From NCBI GenBank assembly GCA_964536195.1, contig CAZHVO010000063.1, positions 1 through 6,052 on the forward strand: DNA of 6,052 nt, read 5' to 3'. Shown here in pieces: positions 1 through 4,677 of this stretch. Under the pieces are notes generated by a model. That model was not told the origin of the DNA, ran no database searches, and saw nothing but the letters and a program-made list of their open reading frames with translations. Made by a program: the position numbers and the translations under genes. The stretch comes from Susulua sp964536195 (GTDB taxonomy: Bacteria > Omnitrophota > Gorgyraeia > Duberdicusellales > 4484-171). Each line of letters opens with the position of its first letter. The stretch's first letter is position 1.

Positions 1-74
1 AAAATTTGAGAAAAAGCATTAAACTGAACACAAATAACCAGAATAAATAGAATAACTACACTTTTTATTTTCAC
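1..74 (-). CDS. Partial secreted protein: N-terminal Sec signal peptide only, cut by the window edge
   Basis: Only the first 24 codons are present. The reading begins with a GTG at 72-74 preceded by GGAGGT at 80-85 with a 5-nt spacer, a very good ribosome binding site. The translation starts MKIKSVVILFILVIC and continues VQFNAFSQI: a basic N-region, a hydrophobic core of about 12 residues and a plausible signal peptidase I site after A-F-S. This is a classic Sec signal and not a class III prepilin signal, so the product is probably periplasmic, outer-membrane or secreted. It follows the TadG-like gene by 70 nt with no visible terminator, so it probably belongs to the same transcript. A secretin, CpaB-like or other pilus accessory protein would fit the context, but nothing visible identifies it. 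Confidence 0.6.
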   Translation of the reverse strand, partial: MKIKSVVILFILVICVQFNAFSQI

Positions 75-79
75 CTCTT

Positions 80-85
80 ACCTCC
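80..85 (-). promoter_or_regulatory. Ribosome binding site GGAGGT deciding a GTG start
   Basis: On the minus strand GGAGGT lies 5 nt before the GTG at 72-74. There is no in-frame ATG nearby, so this site is the main reason to call the truncated secreted-protein gene and to place its start. Confidence 0.6.
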
Positions 86-144
86 AATTTTTCCTTCCCC
101 ACTTCATCCTTTGCCCTTTTTCTTTTATCCTTCCACTCTCAGTT

Positions 145-1635
145 CTATTCTCCCATCTCGCCTTCAACATCTTTTATCGGCTCAGCCAACTCAGGCAAAA
201 GATGTATATTTAAGAAATCAGTTAAAATCATCGTAGAATCATAATAAGGATCAGGAGGATAAATATCTCCGTCACCGGCAAAGCTAGCCCGGCTTGAAGA
301 AGTAGTAAGAGGATACTCTGTGCTCCAGGCACCTAAATCTGCTCCTTGATGGCGTTGAGTCTGATAGACATCCACTAAAAAATTATGATGCACATCGTCA
401 ATCCAAGTAATAAGATAAGGCCAGGAGTCAGTATCGCTGCTACTGGGAAACATTCCATTAACTGCTAAACCAACATGAGCAATAGCACTGGTAATCCTAC
501 CCACGGCTTCCGGGGCATTTGCTGCAGCAATTTGTCCTATTGCCCCGCAAGACAAAATAAGCGAACAAGCATCGGCCTCAGCACTTGTTAATGTAGCTGC
601 AGCTGTATCTGCAGCGACTGTTGCTACGACAAGAAGAGCAATTTCTGCAGGAAAGGGAATTATTGTAGTCCTTAGATCATAATCATCAATCGGGTCAATC
701 GCTACCTGGGTGGCCACATCATGACTTCTTCCCTGCTCGTCAAACCAAGAATAGGTTCTAATAGTTCCACTAGGAACATCATCAGTATTATTTTTTACCC
801 AAAGCTGGTATTCTGCGCGGTGGCTCTGGCAATTATCTATTAAGCAATTTAGCTCCTCTCTAGTGCAAGCATCCATACAATCGCTATAATCGTCTCTCTC
901 GTCATCATCATAATCATCTATAGTCCCGCATCTGCCTCTACAATCTCTTTCACAGACGTCCTCACAAGCATCACAAAGACTACTATCTCCTAACCTACAC
1001 CCTCTGAGCTTAGAAGATATTCCACTATTGCTAAAAGCAAAATTATAACCGGAATCTAAAGCACTTTGACGATAGTCATCAATATTATCCCTAATCATTC
1101 TGTAGAAGAAATACTGAAGCATCCAATAACCAGTAACTTGAACGATTAAATTCACCATGGTATCATGAAACTTTGCTAATGACTTTATAGCTAGGCCTAG
1201 TGCTATCTCGGAAGCCTCACAAGACCAACCAAAAAGAGGACAGGTGTTACAATGCCATTTTGGCGGACAGCAAATAGTCCATATACAGGCAAGAGATTGG
1301 TTGGATAAAGCAGTATTAGTCGCAGCCATCGCAGCATTCATCTCCCAATACCCCATAACAAATGAAATCGTAGCCAGTCCGATAAAGTACTGATAATTAA
1401 CTTCCATACTGGAGTTGGCTACAGCAATGTAATTAAAAGCTGAGGCCATGGTTGAGGCTGCTGCCAGGACTCCGGCATCAACAGAATTAGCAGAGTAAGT
1501 TTTGTCTTTTGCAACCTTGCCGATATTTATAGTAACTAAAGCTGCAATAATTACAACAATGATAAAGACAATAAAAAAAGGAGCTAATTGCCCCTTATGG
1601 TATGCGCATTTATTTTCATTGAAATAAATAAACAT
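145..1635 (-). CDS. TadG-like pilus-associated protein with Cys-rich extracellular insertion (496 aa)
   Basis: This is the largest and last of the prepilin-like genes. Residues 14-16 (K-G-Q) precede a hydrophobic helix at about 18-38 and then INIGKVAKDKTYSANSVDAG, the pattern of TadG/TadE-like proteins (helix, then a short conserved stretch, then an Ala-rich region at 55-75). TadG-family proteins are single-pass, mostly extracytoplasmic accessory or minor pilus components. The +5 position after the presumed cleavage is Phe (Q-L-A-P-F-F), not Glu. Further hydrophobic segments are near 82-97, 163-179 and 331-350. The middle holds two Cys clusters: six Cys at 117-139 and ten at 213-269, the latter around an Asp-rich run (241-252). 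The start at 1635 has no close Shine-Dalgarno; an AAGGA lies about 15 nt upstream, so coupling to the preceding gene, 9 nt away, is likely. No other in-frame Met precedes the helix. Confidence 0.75.
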   Translation of the reverse strand: MFIYFNENKCAYHKGQLAPFFIVFIIVVIIAALVTINIGKVAKDKTYSANSVDAGVLAAASTMASAFNYIAVANSSMEVNYQYFIGLATISFVMGYWEMNAAMAATNTALSNQSLACIWTICCPPKWHCNTCPLFGWSCEASEIALGLAIKSLAKFHDTMVNLIVQVTGYWMLQYFFYRMIRDNIDDYRQSALDSGYNFAFSNSGISSKLRGCRLGDSSLCDACEDVCERDCRGRCGTIDDYDDDERDDYSDCMDACTREELNCLIDNCQSHRAEYQLWVKNNTDDVPSGTIRTYSWFDEQGRSHDVATQVAIDPIDDYDLRTTIIPFPAEIALLVVATVAADTAAATLTSAEADACSLILSCGAIGQIAAANAPEAVGRITSAIAHVGLAVNGMFPSSSDTDSWPYLITWIDDVHHNFLVDVYQTQRHQGADLGAWSTEYPLTTSSSRASFAGDGDIYPPDPYYDSTMILTDFLNIHLLPELAEPIKDVEGEMGE

Positions 1636-1644
1636 TACAATATT

Positions 1645-1890
1645 TTAATTTCCTTGCACTCCAAAGACATCTCCCTCGCTAAGTTCATCCGGTTCATAAA
1701 CTGGCCAAACAATAGACTTATCATCTGTCAGTGCAACCGATCCGGCTTCGAGGCGAGTTCTATTATATTCAGGTTGCCGTTTAGCAATCTGGTTATCACC
1801 CCACATCCACATACTCATTATACCAAAGAATAAAAACAATCCTACAATAAAGATAAGAGTTACCTCTAAAATTGCCTGTGACTTTCTCAT
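1645..1890 (-). CDS. Small TadE-like pseudopilin (81 aa)
   Basis: The N-terminus M-R-K-S-Q-A-I-L-E-V is a class III-like prepilin signal: basic residues, S-Q at the expected cleavage point, and Glu at +5. A hydrophobic helix follows at about 8-28 (IFIVGLFLFFGIMSMWMW). The rest is a short polar region of about 50 residues with an acidic end. Its size and its position between a TadE-like and a TadG-like gene suggest a minor pilus subunit. The ATG shares its A with the TAA of the upstream gene (TAATG, one-base overlap), and GGAGG at 1895-1899 gives a 4-nt spacer, so translation is probably coupled. An opposite-strand reading frame over this region has no such support. The family role is inferred from layout and N-terminus only. 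Confidence 0.75.
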   Translation of the reverse strand: MRKSQAILEVTLIFIVGLFLFFGIMSMWMWGDNQIAKRQPEYNRTRLEAGSVALTDDKSIVWPVYEPDELSEGDVFGVQGN

Positions 1891-2489
1891 TAATCCTCCA
1901 ACCCTAATAGATCATCAGTCTCCCACATTCTCCTATTGCTAACTCTTCTATTTTGGATAACTGTTCTTAGTGGTGCCTCGTCAGAATCTCTTAAGGTATA
2001 GGTTAACTGCTCAGCGATTTCAACATCTCGAACAGTATTAATAATATCGCCGGCTTCTATCTTGTTAAATTTTATGTCGCTATTAGTATCATATCCGAAA
2101 ACAAGATCACCTATCTCATCATCTTCGCTTAAAGATACTTCTTCCTCATTAATCTTATAATAAAACCTTTTATTGGCCCTAACGTCCTTTTCAGTACGAG
2201 GAACTGCCCAGTGAACATAGTTAGAAGAGCTCATGTTTACTCTCTTGCCCTGCAAAGGAGAATTAGTGTCAACATGACGCCTATCTTCTAATGTAGTATA
2301 ACTGACTATAGCATTCTCATCATGGGCCTTTTTTAAGGCACTACGAAAGTTACTCATGAGAAGATATTGATCATCATTTAAACGTTGGATATAACCGATA
2401 ACCAAAGAAAATACTATTAAAATAAGGGAACCTAGGAGCCCTATTTCTAATACAGCCTGAGCTTTTCTAGAAGACACCTTTCCTGACAT
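1890..2489 (-). CDS. TadE-like pseudopilin (199 aa)
   Basis: After a short leader, residues 8-15 read R-K-A-Q-A-V-L-E, a class III-like prepilin signal with Gln at +1 and Glu at +5. A hydrophobic helix follows (about 16-34), then IQRLNDDQYLLMSNFRSALK, which resembles the amphipathic continuation of TadE-like proteins where hydrophobic pilin helices turn polar. The remaining 150 residues are charged, with no Cys and no repeat, and form a soluble extracytoplasmic domain I do not recognise. The ATG overlaps the TAA of the upstream pilin gene by one base (TAATG), with GGGAG at 2496-2500 six bases before it. It is longer than the canonical pilins in this cassette, as expected for a minor or priming pseudopilin. 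The TadE assignment rests on context and the N-terminus. Confidence 0.75.
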   Translation of the reverse strand: MSGKVSSRKAQAVLEIGLLGSLILIVFSLVIGYIQRLNDDQYLLMSNFRSALKKAHDENAIVSYTTLEDRRHVDTNSPLQGKRVNMSSSNYVHWAVPRTEKDVRANKRFYYKINEEEVSLSEDDEIGDLVFGYDTNSDIKFNKIEAGDIINTVRDVEIAEQLTYTLRDSDEAPLRTVIQNRRVSNRRMWETDDLLGLED

Positions 2490-3049
2490 TACTCACTCCC
2501 ATCATTATAGTAGGACATTCTTCCTCCGGCCGAACCCCGTCCGCTTGGGCCTGTGTCAGACTCAGAAATATGATCATTTAAACTACTAGCATCACTGCCC
2601 TCATCACTGCCCTCATCACTTCCCTCATCAAGGCCATCTACAATCTCAACACTATCTCTAGCTTCCTGGCTATCACTGTAATTTGAGTAGGTCGCTAAAG
2701 GATTCCTTACACCGCTCACCCCTCTTCCATAATCTATGGTATCTAAATTTTCAGCCTCATACTCCATCTGGACAGTGTAAGCACTTGTAGCATTAAAACT
2801 GCTCATCCCTCCTGCACCATCGTCTTTTTGCAAGTTATAGGTAGAATTGATATCTTTGGTAGATTTCTCAGTAACAGGATCACTTAAAGAGGCCAGCTGC
2901 CTATCGCAGATAATATGGTCAGTTAAATCCTTTACTTTAGCCTGGATACCTCTACGCAAATAGGTATGCATTGCAGCTAATGCTATAGCTACAACGGTAA
3001 TTATAATTGCGTAGTGAAACAAGGCTTCTGCCTTCCTAAATCTTACCAT
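2489..3049 (-). CDS. Divergent class III-type pilin with acidic DEGS-repeat tail (186 aa)
   Basis: The first 45 residues are clearly paralogous to the two upstream pilins: K-A-E-A-L-F-H-Y, then a hydrophobic helix (about 14-27), then M-H-T-Y-L-R-R-G-I-Q-A-K-V-K-D matching their M-Q-V-Y-x-K-R-x-L-Q-x-K. The prepilin core has changed: Gln+1 is Glu and Glu+5 is His. The extracellular part is low in hydrophobics, rich in Ser, Asp, Glu, Gly and Asn, and contains three D-E-G-S units at about 141-152 before a Gly/Ser-rich end (GPSGRGSAGG). It is probably flexible and surface exposed. The start at 3049 is preceded by a purine-rich AGGGGG. It lies 30 nt after the 102-aa pilin and overlaps the next gene by one base. 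Likely a specialised or minor pilin; the function is not established. Confidence 0.75.
   Translation of the reverse strand: MVRFRKAEALFHYAIIITVVAIALAAMHTYLRRGIQAKVKDLTDHIICDRQLASLSDPVTEKSTKDINSTYNLQKDDGAGGMSSFNATSAYTVQMEYEAENLDTIDYGRGVSGVRNPLATYSNYSDSQEARDSVEIVDGLDEGSDEGSDEGSDASSLNDHISESDTGPSGRGSAGGRMSYYNDGSE
2591..2630 (-). repeat. 12-nt tandem repeat encoding DEGS units
   Basis: On the plus strand ATCACTGCCCTC occurs at 2591-2602 and 2603-2614, then ATCACTTCCCTC at 2615-2626 (one change), followed by a partial ATCA. The unit is a multiple of three and lies in frame, giving repeated Asp-Glu-Gly-Ser in the 186-aa pilin. Near-identity at the DNA level suggests recent slippage expansion, so copy number may vary between strains without breaking the frame. 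Confidence 0.85.
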
Positions 3050-3079
3050 AACCCCCTACCTTAATAATCTTTTTCTTAC

Positions 3080-3388
3080 TTATTCGCCCCAATACTCTGA
3101 ACTATACTCAGCTGTTGCATCATCAGTGGCCTTATTCTGAGCTGTAGTGCTCTGAGTGCTAGTTACTCCACTGGCTAGGCTTTCACTGGTAGAGGTAGTG
3201 GTCGAAACTGTAATCGTGCCTGTAGTGTATCCTGGTGAGTATTGCTCTCCTATTTGGTCAGCTGAATCCTTAAGCTTTCCCTGCAAGCCTCTCTTAACAT
3301 AGACCTGCATAGCTATTAAGCCACCAACCACAACGGCAATTATTAGAGCATACTCTAAGGTACTTTGAGCTCTCCTCTTCATTAACAT
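3080..3388 (-). CDS. Class III-type pilin with Ser/Thr-rich tail (102 aa)
   Basis: The N-terminus M-L-M-K-R-R-A-Q-S-T-L-E-Y is an almost ideal class III signal peptide: basic leader, cleavage expected between Ala and Gln, Glu at +5 and Tyr at +6. A hydrophobic helix (about 14-27) leads into M-Q-V-Y-V-K-R-G-L-Q-G-K-L-K-D, the shared signature of these pilins. Residues 50-102 are dominated by Ser, Thr, Ala and acidic residues (TTTSTSES, TSTQSTTAQ) and end in YWGE; they look flexible and could be O-glycosylated, though that cannot be read from sequence. GGAGGT at 3395-3400 sits 6 nt before the ATG at 3386-3388, favouring it over the ATG two codons later. It is 35 nt downstream of its 122-aa paralogue. 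It is probably a filament subunit inserted in the inner membrane and extracted into a pilus. Confidence 0.85.
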   Translation of the reverse strand: MLMKRRAQSTLEYALIIAVVVGGLIAMQVYVKRGLQGKLKDSADQIGEQYSPGYTTGTITVSTTTSTSESLASGVTSTQSTTAQNKATDDATAEYSSEYWGE

Positions 3389-3423
3389 CTCTATACCTCC
3401 TCTAAATTAATTACTTACCTTTA

Positions 3424-3792
3424 TTATTCCTGTATAACCAGCGTGTGACTCTGTTCCGTAGTGTCTGAGCTTACGTCAATATCCGATGTGCTAGTTCTAG
3501 CTAACGCTCCACCTTCTGAGGTAGCAGAAGAACTTGACAGAGCTGTGTCGCGGTCAACATCTGATAATCTCTGCTCAGCATAATAAGGTTCGTACTGTCT
3601 CATTGTGCCCAAAACTACGCCATCGCCTGTAATATCAGCACTGACATCTGTCAGGGCAACTCCAGCATCATGCATCTTTGCCTGTAAAGATCTTTTGATG
3701 TAAACTTGCATAGCTAGGGCAGCGCCGACAATCACCGATATCAATATGGCGTATTCTGCGGTAGATTGCGCTTTTCTAAGCTTGATCAACAT
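3424..3792 (-). CDS. Class III-type pilin (122 aa)
   Basis: The leader M-L-I-K-L-R-K-A-Q-S-T-A-E-Y gives a class III-like prepilin site with Gln+1, Glu+5 and Tyr+6. A hydrophobic helix (about 14-29) is followed by M-Q-V-Y-I-K-R-S-L-Q-A-K-M-H-D, nearly the same as in the 102-aa neighbour, so the two are tandem paralogues whose distal halves have diverged. The C-terminal domain includes a possible small beta region (ITGDGVVLGTM) followed by a Ser/Thr/Asp-rich stretch (ALSSSSATSEGG, STSDIDVSSDT). GGAGGTGG at 3797-3804 lies about 4 nt before the ATG. The gap from the upstream small pilin is 46 nt with no hairpin plus U-tract, so the genes are probably co-transcribed. Likely a pilus subunit of the inner membrane and filament. 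Confidence 0.85.
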   Translation of the reverse strand: MLIKLRKAQSTAEYAILISVIVGAALAMQVYIKRSLQAKMHDAGVALTDVSADITGDGVVLGTMRQYEPYYAEQRLSDVDRDTALSSSSATSEGGALARTSTSDIDVSSDTTEQSHTLVIQE

Positions 3793-3838
3793 TTTTCCAC
3801 CTCCGTATTTTTCATCCTTACATTACTAATTACTTCCC

Positions 3839-4027
3839 TTATTCTCCGCCACCTAATTGAGTGTTAAACTTTGTAGTCATCCTGTTCATGGTATCAGTAG
3901 CATCAGTAAAACTCTGTTCTACTGCTGGCCTAACCATGGTTCTGGCAGCAAGTATTATCCCAGCAACAATAGCTGCTAAAATAAGGGTGTACTCCAAAAT
4001 ACTTTGTGCCTTTCTTTTACGTCTCAT
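3839..4027 (-). CDS. Small Flp-like pilin, candidate major subunit (62 aa)
   Basis: The protein begins M-R-R-K-R-K-A-Q-S-I-L-E-Y: strongly basic leader, cleavage expected before Gln, Glu at +5. The hydrophobic helix covers about 12-28 (TLILAAIVAGIILAA) and a short polar tail ends in QLGGGE. Its length is close to the 50-65 residues typical of Flp pilins, so it is the best candidate for the main filament subunit. The start at 4027 is chosen because AGGAGGTG (4035-4042) lies 7 nt upstream. A longer reading from the ATG at 4061-4063 would add 12 residues but overlaps the preceding gene, has no such site, and puts an atypical segment before the signal. The major-pilin role is inferred from size and composition. 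Confidence 0.8.
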   Translation of the reverse strand: MRRKRKAQSILEYTLILAAIVAGIILAARTMVRPAVEQSFTDATDTMNRMTTKFNTQLGGGE

Positions 4028-4034
4028 CCTACCA

Positions 4035-4042
4035 CACCTCCT
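4035..4042 (-). promoter_or_regulatory. Ribosome binding site AGGAGGTG that sets the start of the 62-aa pilin
   Basis: On the minus strand AGGAGGTG precedes the ATG at 4025-4027 by 7 nt. It rules in favour of the shorter 62-aa product, whose leader matches the neighbouring prepilins, over a 74-aa reading that starts inside the upstream gene. Confidence 0.75.
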
Positions 4043-4046
4043 CAAA

Positions 4047-4196
4047 TTATCTGATACTCTCATTTAACTCTGCCCTCACCTGGGCAAGCCGAGCATTCAT
4101 TGATCTTTGGATATATACTCTCATAGCTATTAAAGCAGCTGAGATTATCATGATCAATGCTGCGTATTCAATAAAGTTTTGAGCTTTTCTGTTCAT
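4047..4196 (-). CDS. Very small class III-type pilin (49 aa)
   Basis: This short gene reads M-N-R-K-A-Q-N-F-I-E-Y-A-A-L and continues with a hydrophobic helix (about 11-26) and M-R-V-Y-I-Q-R-S-M-N-A-R-L, the same layout as the larger pilins' M-Q-V-Y-I-K-R-S-L-Q-A-K. Gln+1, Glu+5 and Tyr+6 of a class III signal peptide are all present. The protein ends soon after the helix (stop TAA at 4047-4049), so the mature form is little more than the pilin helix. It starts 4 nt after the stop of the 56-aa gene, with an AGGA (GAGCGAGGATAAG) overlapping that gene's end as ribosome binding site. Its length makes it easy to miss. It could be a minimal major subunit or an assembly helper. Confidence 0.8.
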   Translation of the reverse strand: MNRKAQNFIEYAALIMIISAALIAMRVYIQRSMNARLAQVRAELNESIR

Positions 4197-4200
4197 AATC

Positions 4201-4371
4201 TTATCCTCGCTCTAAAATTACATCTACACATCTATTGTAGTGACTAGAAAAACTGCTCTTTATCCTGGGCAAGAAACCTATGGTAGCTATTGCTACTGTC
4301 ATTATAGCAAAAATAATCACGTATTCGAAAACTACCTGCGATTTCTTGAATTTTCTGTTTTTCTCTTTCAT
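4201..4371 (-). CDS. Very small class III-type pilin, first gene after the riboswitch (56 aa)
   Basis: The protein starts M-K-E-K-N-R-K-F-K-K-S-Q-V-V-F-E-Y: a ten-residue, strongly basic leader, then S-Q with Glu at +5 and Tyr at +6, then a hydrophobic helix at about 18-34 (VIIFAIMTVAIATIGFL). The remaining 22 residues are polar and include one Cys (about position 48). Its helix is followed by LPRIKSSF, not the M-Q-V-Y motif, so it is not a simple copy of its neighbours. AAGGAG at 4378-4383 lies 6 nt before the ATG and directly follows the U-tract of the leader terminator, so its translation could respond to the same RNA switch. It stops 4 nt before the next start. Probably a pilin or pseudopilin; its exact role is unknown. 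Confidence 0.8.
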   Translation of the reverse strand: MKEKNRKFKKSQVVFEYVIIFAIMTVAIATIGFLPRIKSSFSSHYNRCVDVILERG

Positions 4372-4386
4372 CTTCTACTCCTTAAT

Positions 4387-4428
4387 AAAAAAACCGCACC
4401 ACCTTTTGAGAGACCTTCGGTGGCCCGG
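4387..4428 (-). terminator. Riboswitch-controlled intrinsic terminator (expression platform)
   Basis: On the minus strand CCACC (4419-4423) can pair with GGTGG (4399-4403) across a 15-nt loop, with an additional CCG/CGG (4426-4428 with 4394-4396) below a two-base mismatch, followed at once by seven T residues (4387-4393). The 5' arm contains the ACC that closes the riboswitch P1 stem, so aptamer and terminator cannot both form. The predicted result is read-through when ligand is bound. The stem is modest in length, so efficiency is uncertain. Confidence 0.65.
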
Positions 4429-4492
4429 CTATTCCTTTGAAAACTTTCTATTGGAATCCTAGGCTTTGTGCTCCCGCATTAGCGGGATTACC
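4414..4492 (-). ncRNA. Class I cyclic di-GMP (GEMM-I) riboswitch aptamer
   Basis: Read on the minus strand, the leader contains AGGTAATCC, a perfect CCCGC-TAAT-GCGGG hairpin (4473-4486), GGAGCACAAAGCC (4463-4475), a second stem ATTCC/GGAAT (4453-4457 with 4432-4436), and AGCCGGGCCACCGAAGG ending the domain. Order, spacing and the invariant CAAAGCC and AGCSGGG..ACCGA blocks match my memory of the GEMM-I consensus and the Vc2 RNA. P1 is formed by GGT (4490-4492) with ACC (4419-4421). GEMM-I RNAs bind c-di-GMP; a variant subgroup (GEMM-Ib) binds 3',3'-cGAMP. By hand alignment the position that separates them appears to be G, favouring c-di-GMP, but that is tentative. It sits directly upstream of the first pilin gene, a usual target class for this switch. 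Confidence 0.88.
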
Positions 4493-4522
4493 TTTTTCGT
4501 CGCCTCCCCAAGCAACCATATA

Positions 4523-4552
4523 AATATAACATAAAGAATAAGGAGATTGCAA
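4523..4552 (-). promoter_or_regulatory. Sigma-70-like promoter for the riboswitch-pilin transcript
   Basis: On the minus strand TTGCAA (4547-4552) and TATATT (4523-4528) are separated by 18 nt and resemble -35 and -10 boxes (4/6 and 5/6 matches to TTGACA and TATAAT). Transcription would begin near 4515-4517, roughly 25 nt before the aptamer, so the RNA would carry the whole riboswitch. No other promoter-like pair is evident inside the pilin cassette, supporting one transcript. Confidence 0.6.
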
Positions 4553-4582
4553 TAAAAAAACGACAGAAACCTCTTGTTTTTG

Positions 4583-4677
4583 AAAACGCTTTAACTCGCC
4601 CTGAGCGAAGTCGAATGGGTCAAATAATAAAAACTCTTCTTTGATCTAAGTAAAAACGCCCGTTATTAAAGCGTTTT
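4583..4677. repeat. 12-bp inverted repeat enclosing a REP-like palindrome
   Basis: AAAACGCTTTAA at 4583-4594 is the exact reverse complement of TTAAAGCGTTTT at 4666-4677. The 71 bp between them hold the stop codon and last codons of the gene at the right end and the REP-like sequence at 4599-4619. A further AAAAACGC at 4652-4659 can pair with GCGTTTTT at 4671-4678, giving an alternative 8-bp hairpin with an 11-nt loop. This could be a small mobile repeat unit that supplied the gene's present 3' end, or a transcription stop region. No target-site duplication is obvious. Confidence 0.5.
4599..4619. repeat. REP-like palindromic repeat (TTCGACTTCGCTCA type)
   Basis: The plus strand reads CCCTGAGCGAAGTCGA followed by ATGGG; on the other strand TTCGACTTCGCTCAGGG. 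I recognise this core as a dispersed intergenic repeat seen in many unrelated bacterial genomes. CCC and GGG close an imperfect hairpin with inner CG/CG pairing. It lies immediately after the stop codon of the upstream gene, a typical REP position. Only one copy is in this window. Confidence 0.55.

Noticed and set aside
1588..1833. Plus-strand 81-aa frame
   Set aside because: It lies antisense over the 81-aa TadE-like gene and the start of the TadG-like gene, has no ribosome binding site and encodes no plausible domain.
4028..4063. Upstream ATG giving a 74-aa version of the small pilin
   Set aside because: The extra 12 residues overlap the 49-aa gene in another frame, and the strong ribosome binding site lies between this ATG and the accepted one.
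3861..4067. Plus-strand hydrophobic 68-aa frame
   Set aside because: It is the complement of the 62-aa pilin gene; the apparent hydrophobicity mirrors the pilin helix codons.
4240..4462. Two overlapping plus-strand frames of 66 and 60 aa
   Set aside because: They run antisense through the 56-aa pilin gene and the riboswitch, whose motifs are much better supported.
4399..4492. CRISPR or attachment site reading of the repeated short stems in the leader
   Set aside because: There are no spaced direct repeats; the stems are explained by the riboswitch and its terminator.
4553..4581. Hairpin AAAAAC/GTTTTT with T-run as terminator of the upstream gene
   Set aside because: The stem has only six pairs with one G-C pair and a 14-nt loop; too weak to call, although the T-run just before the promoter is suggestive.
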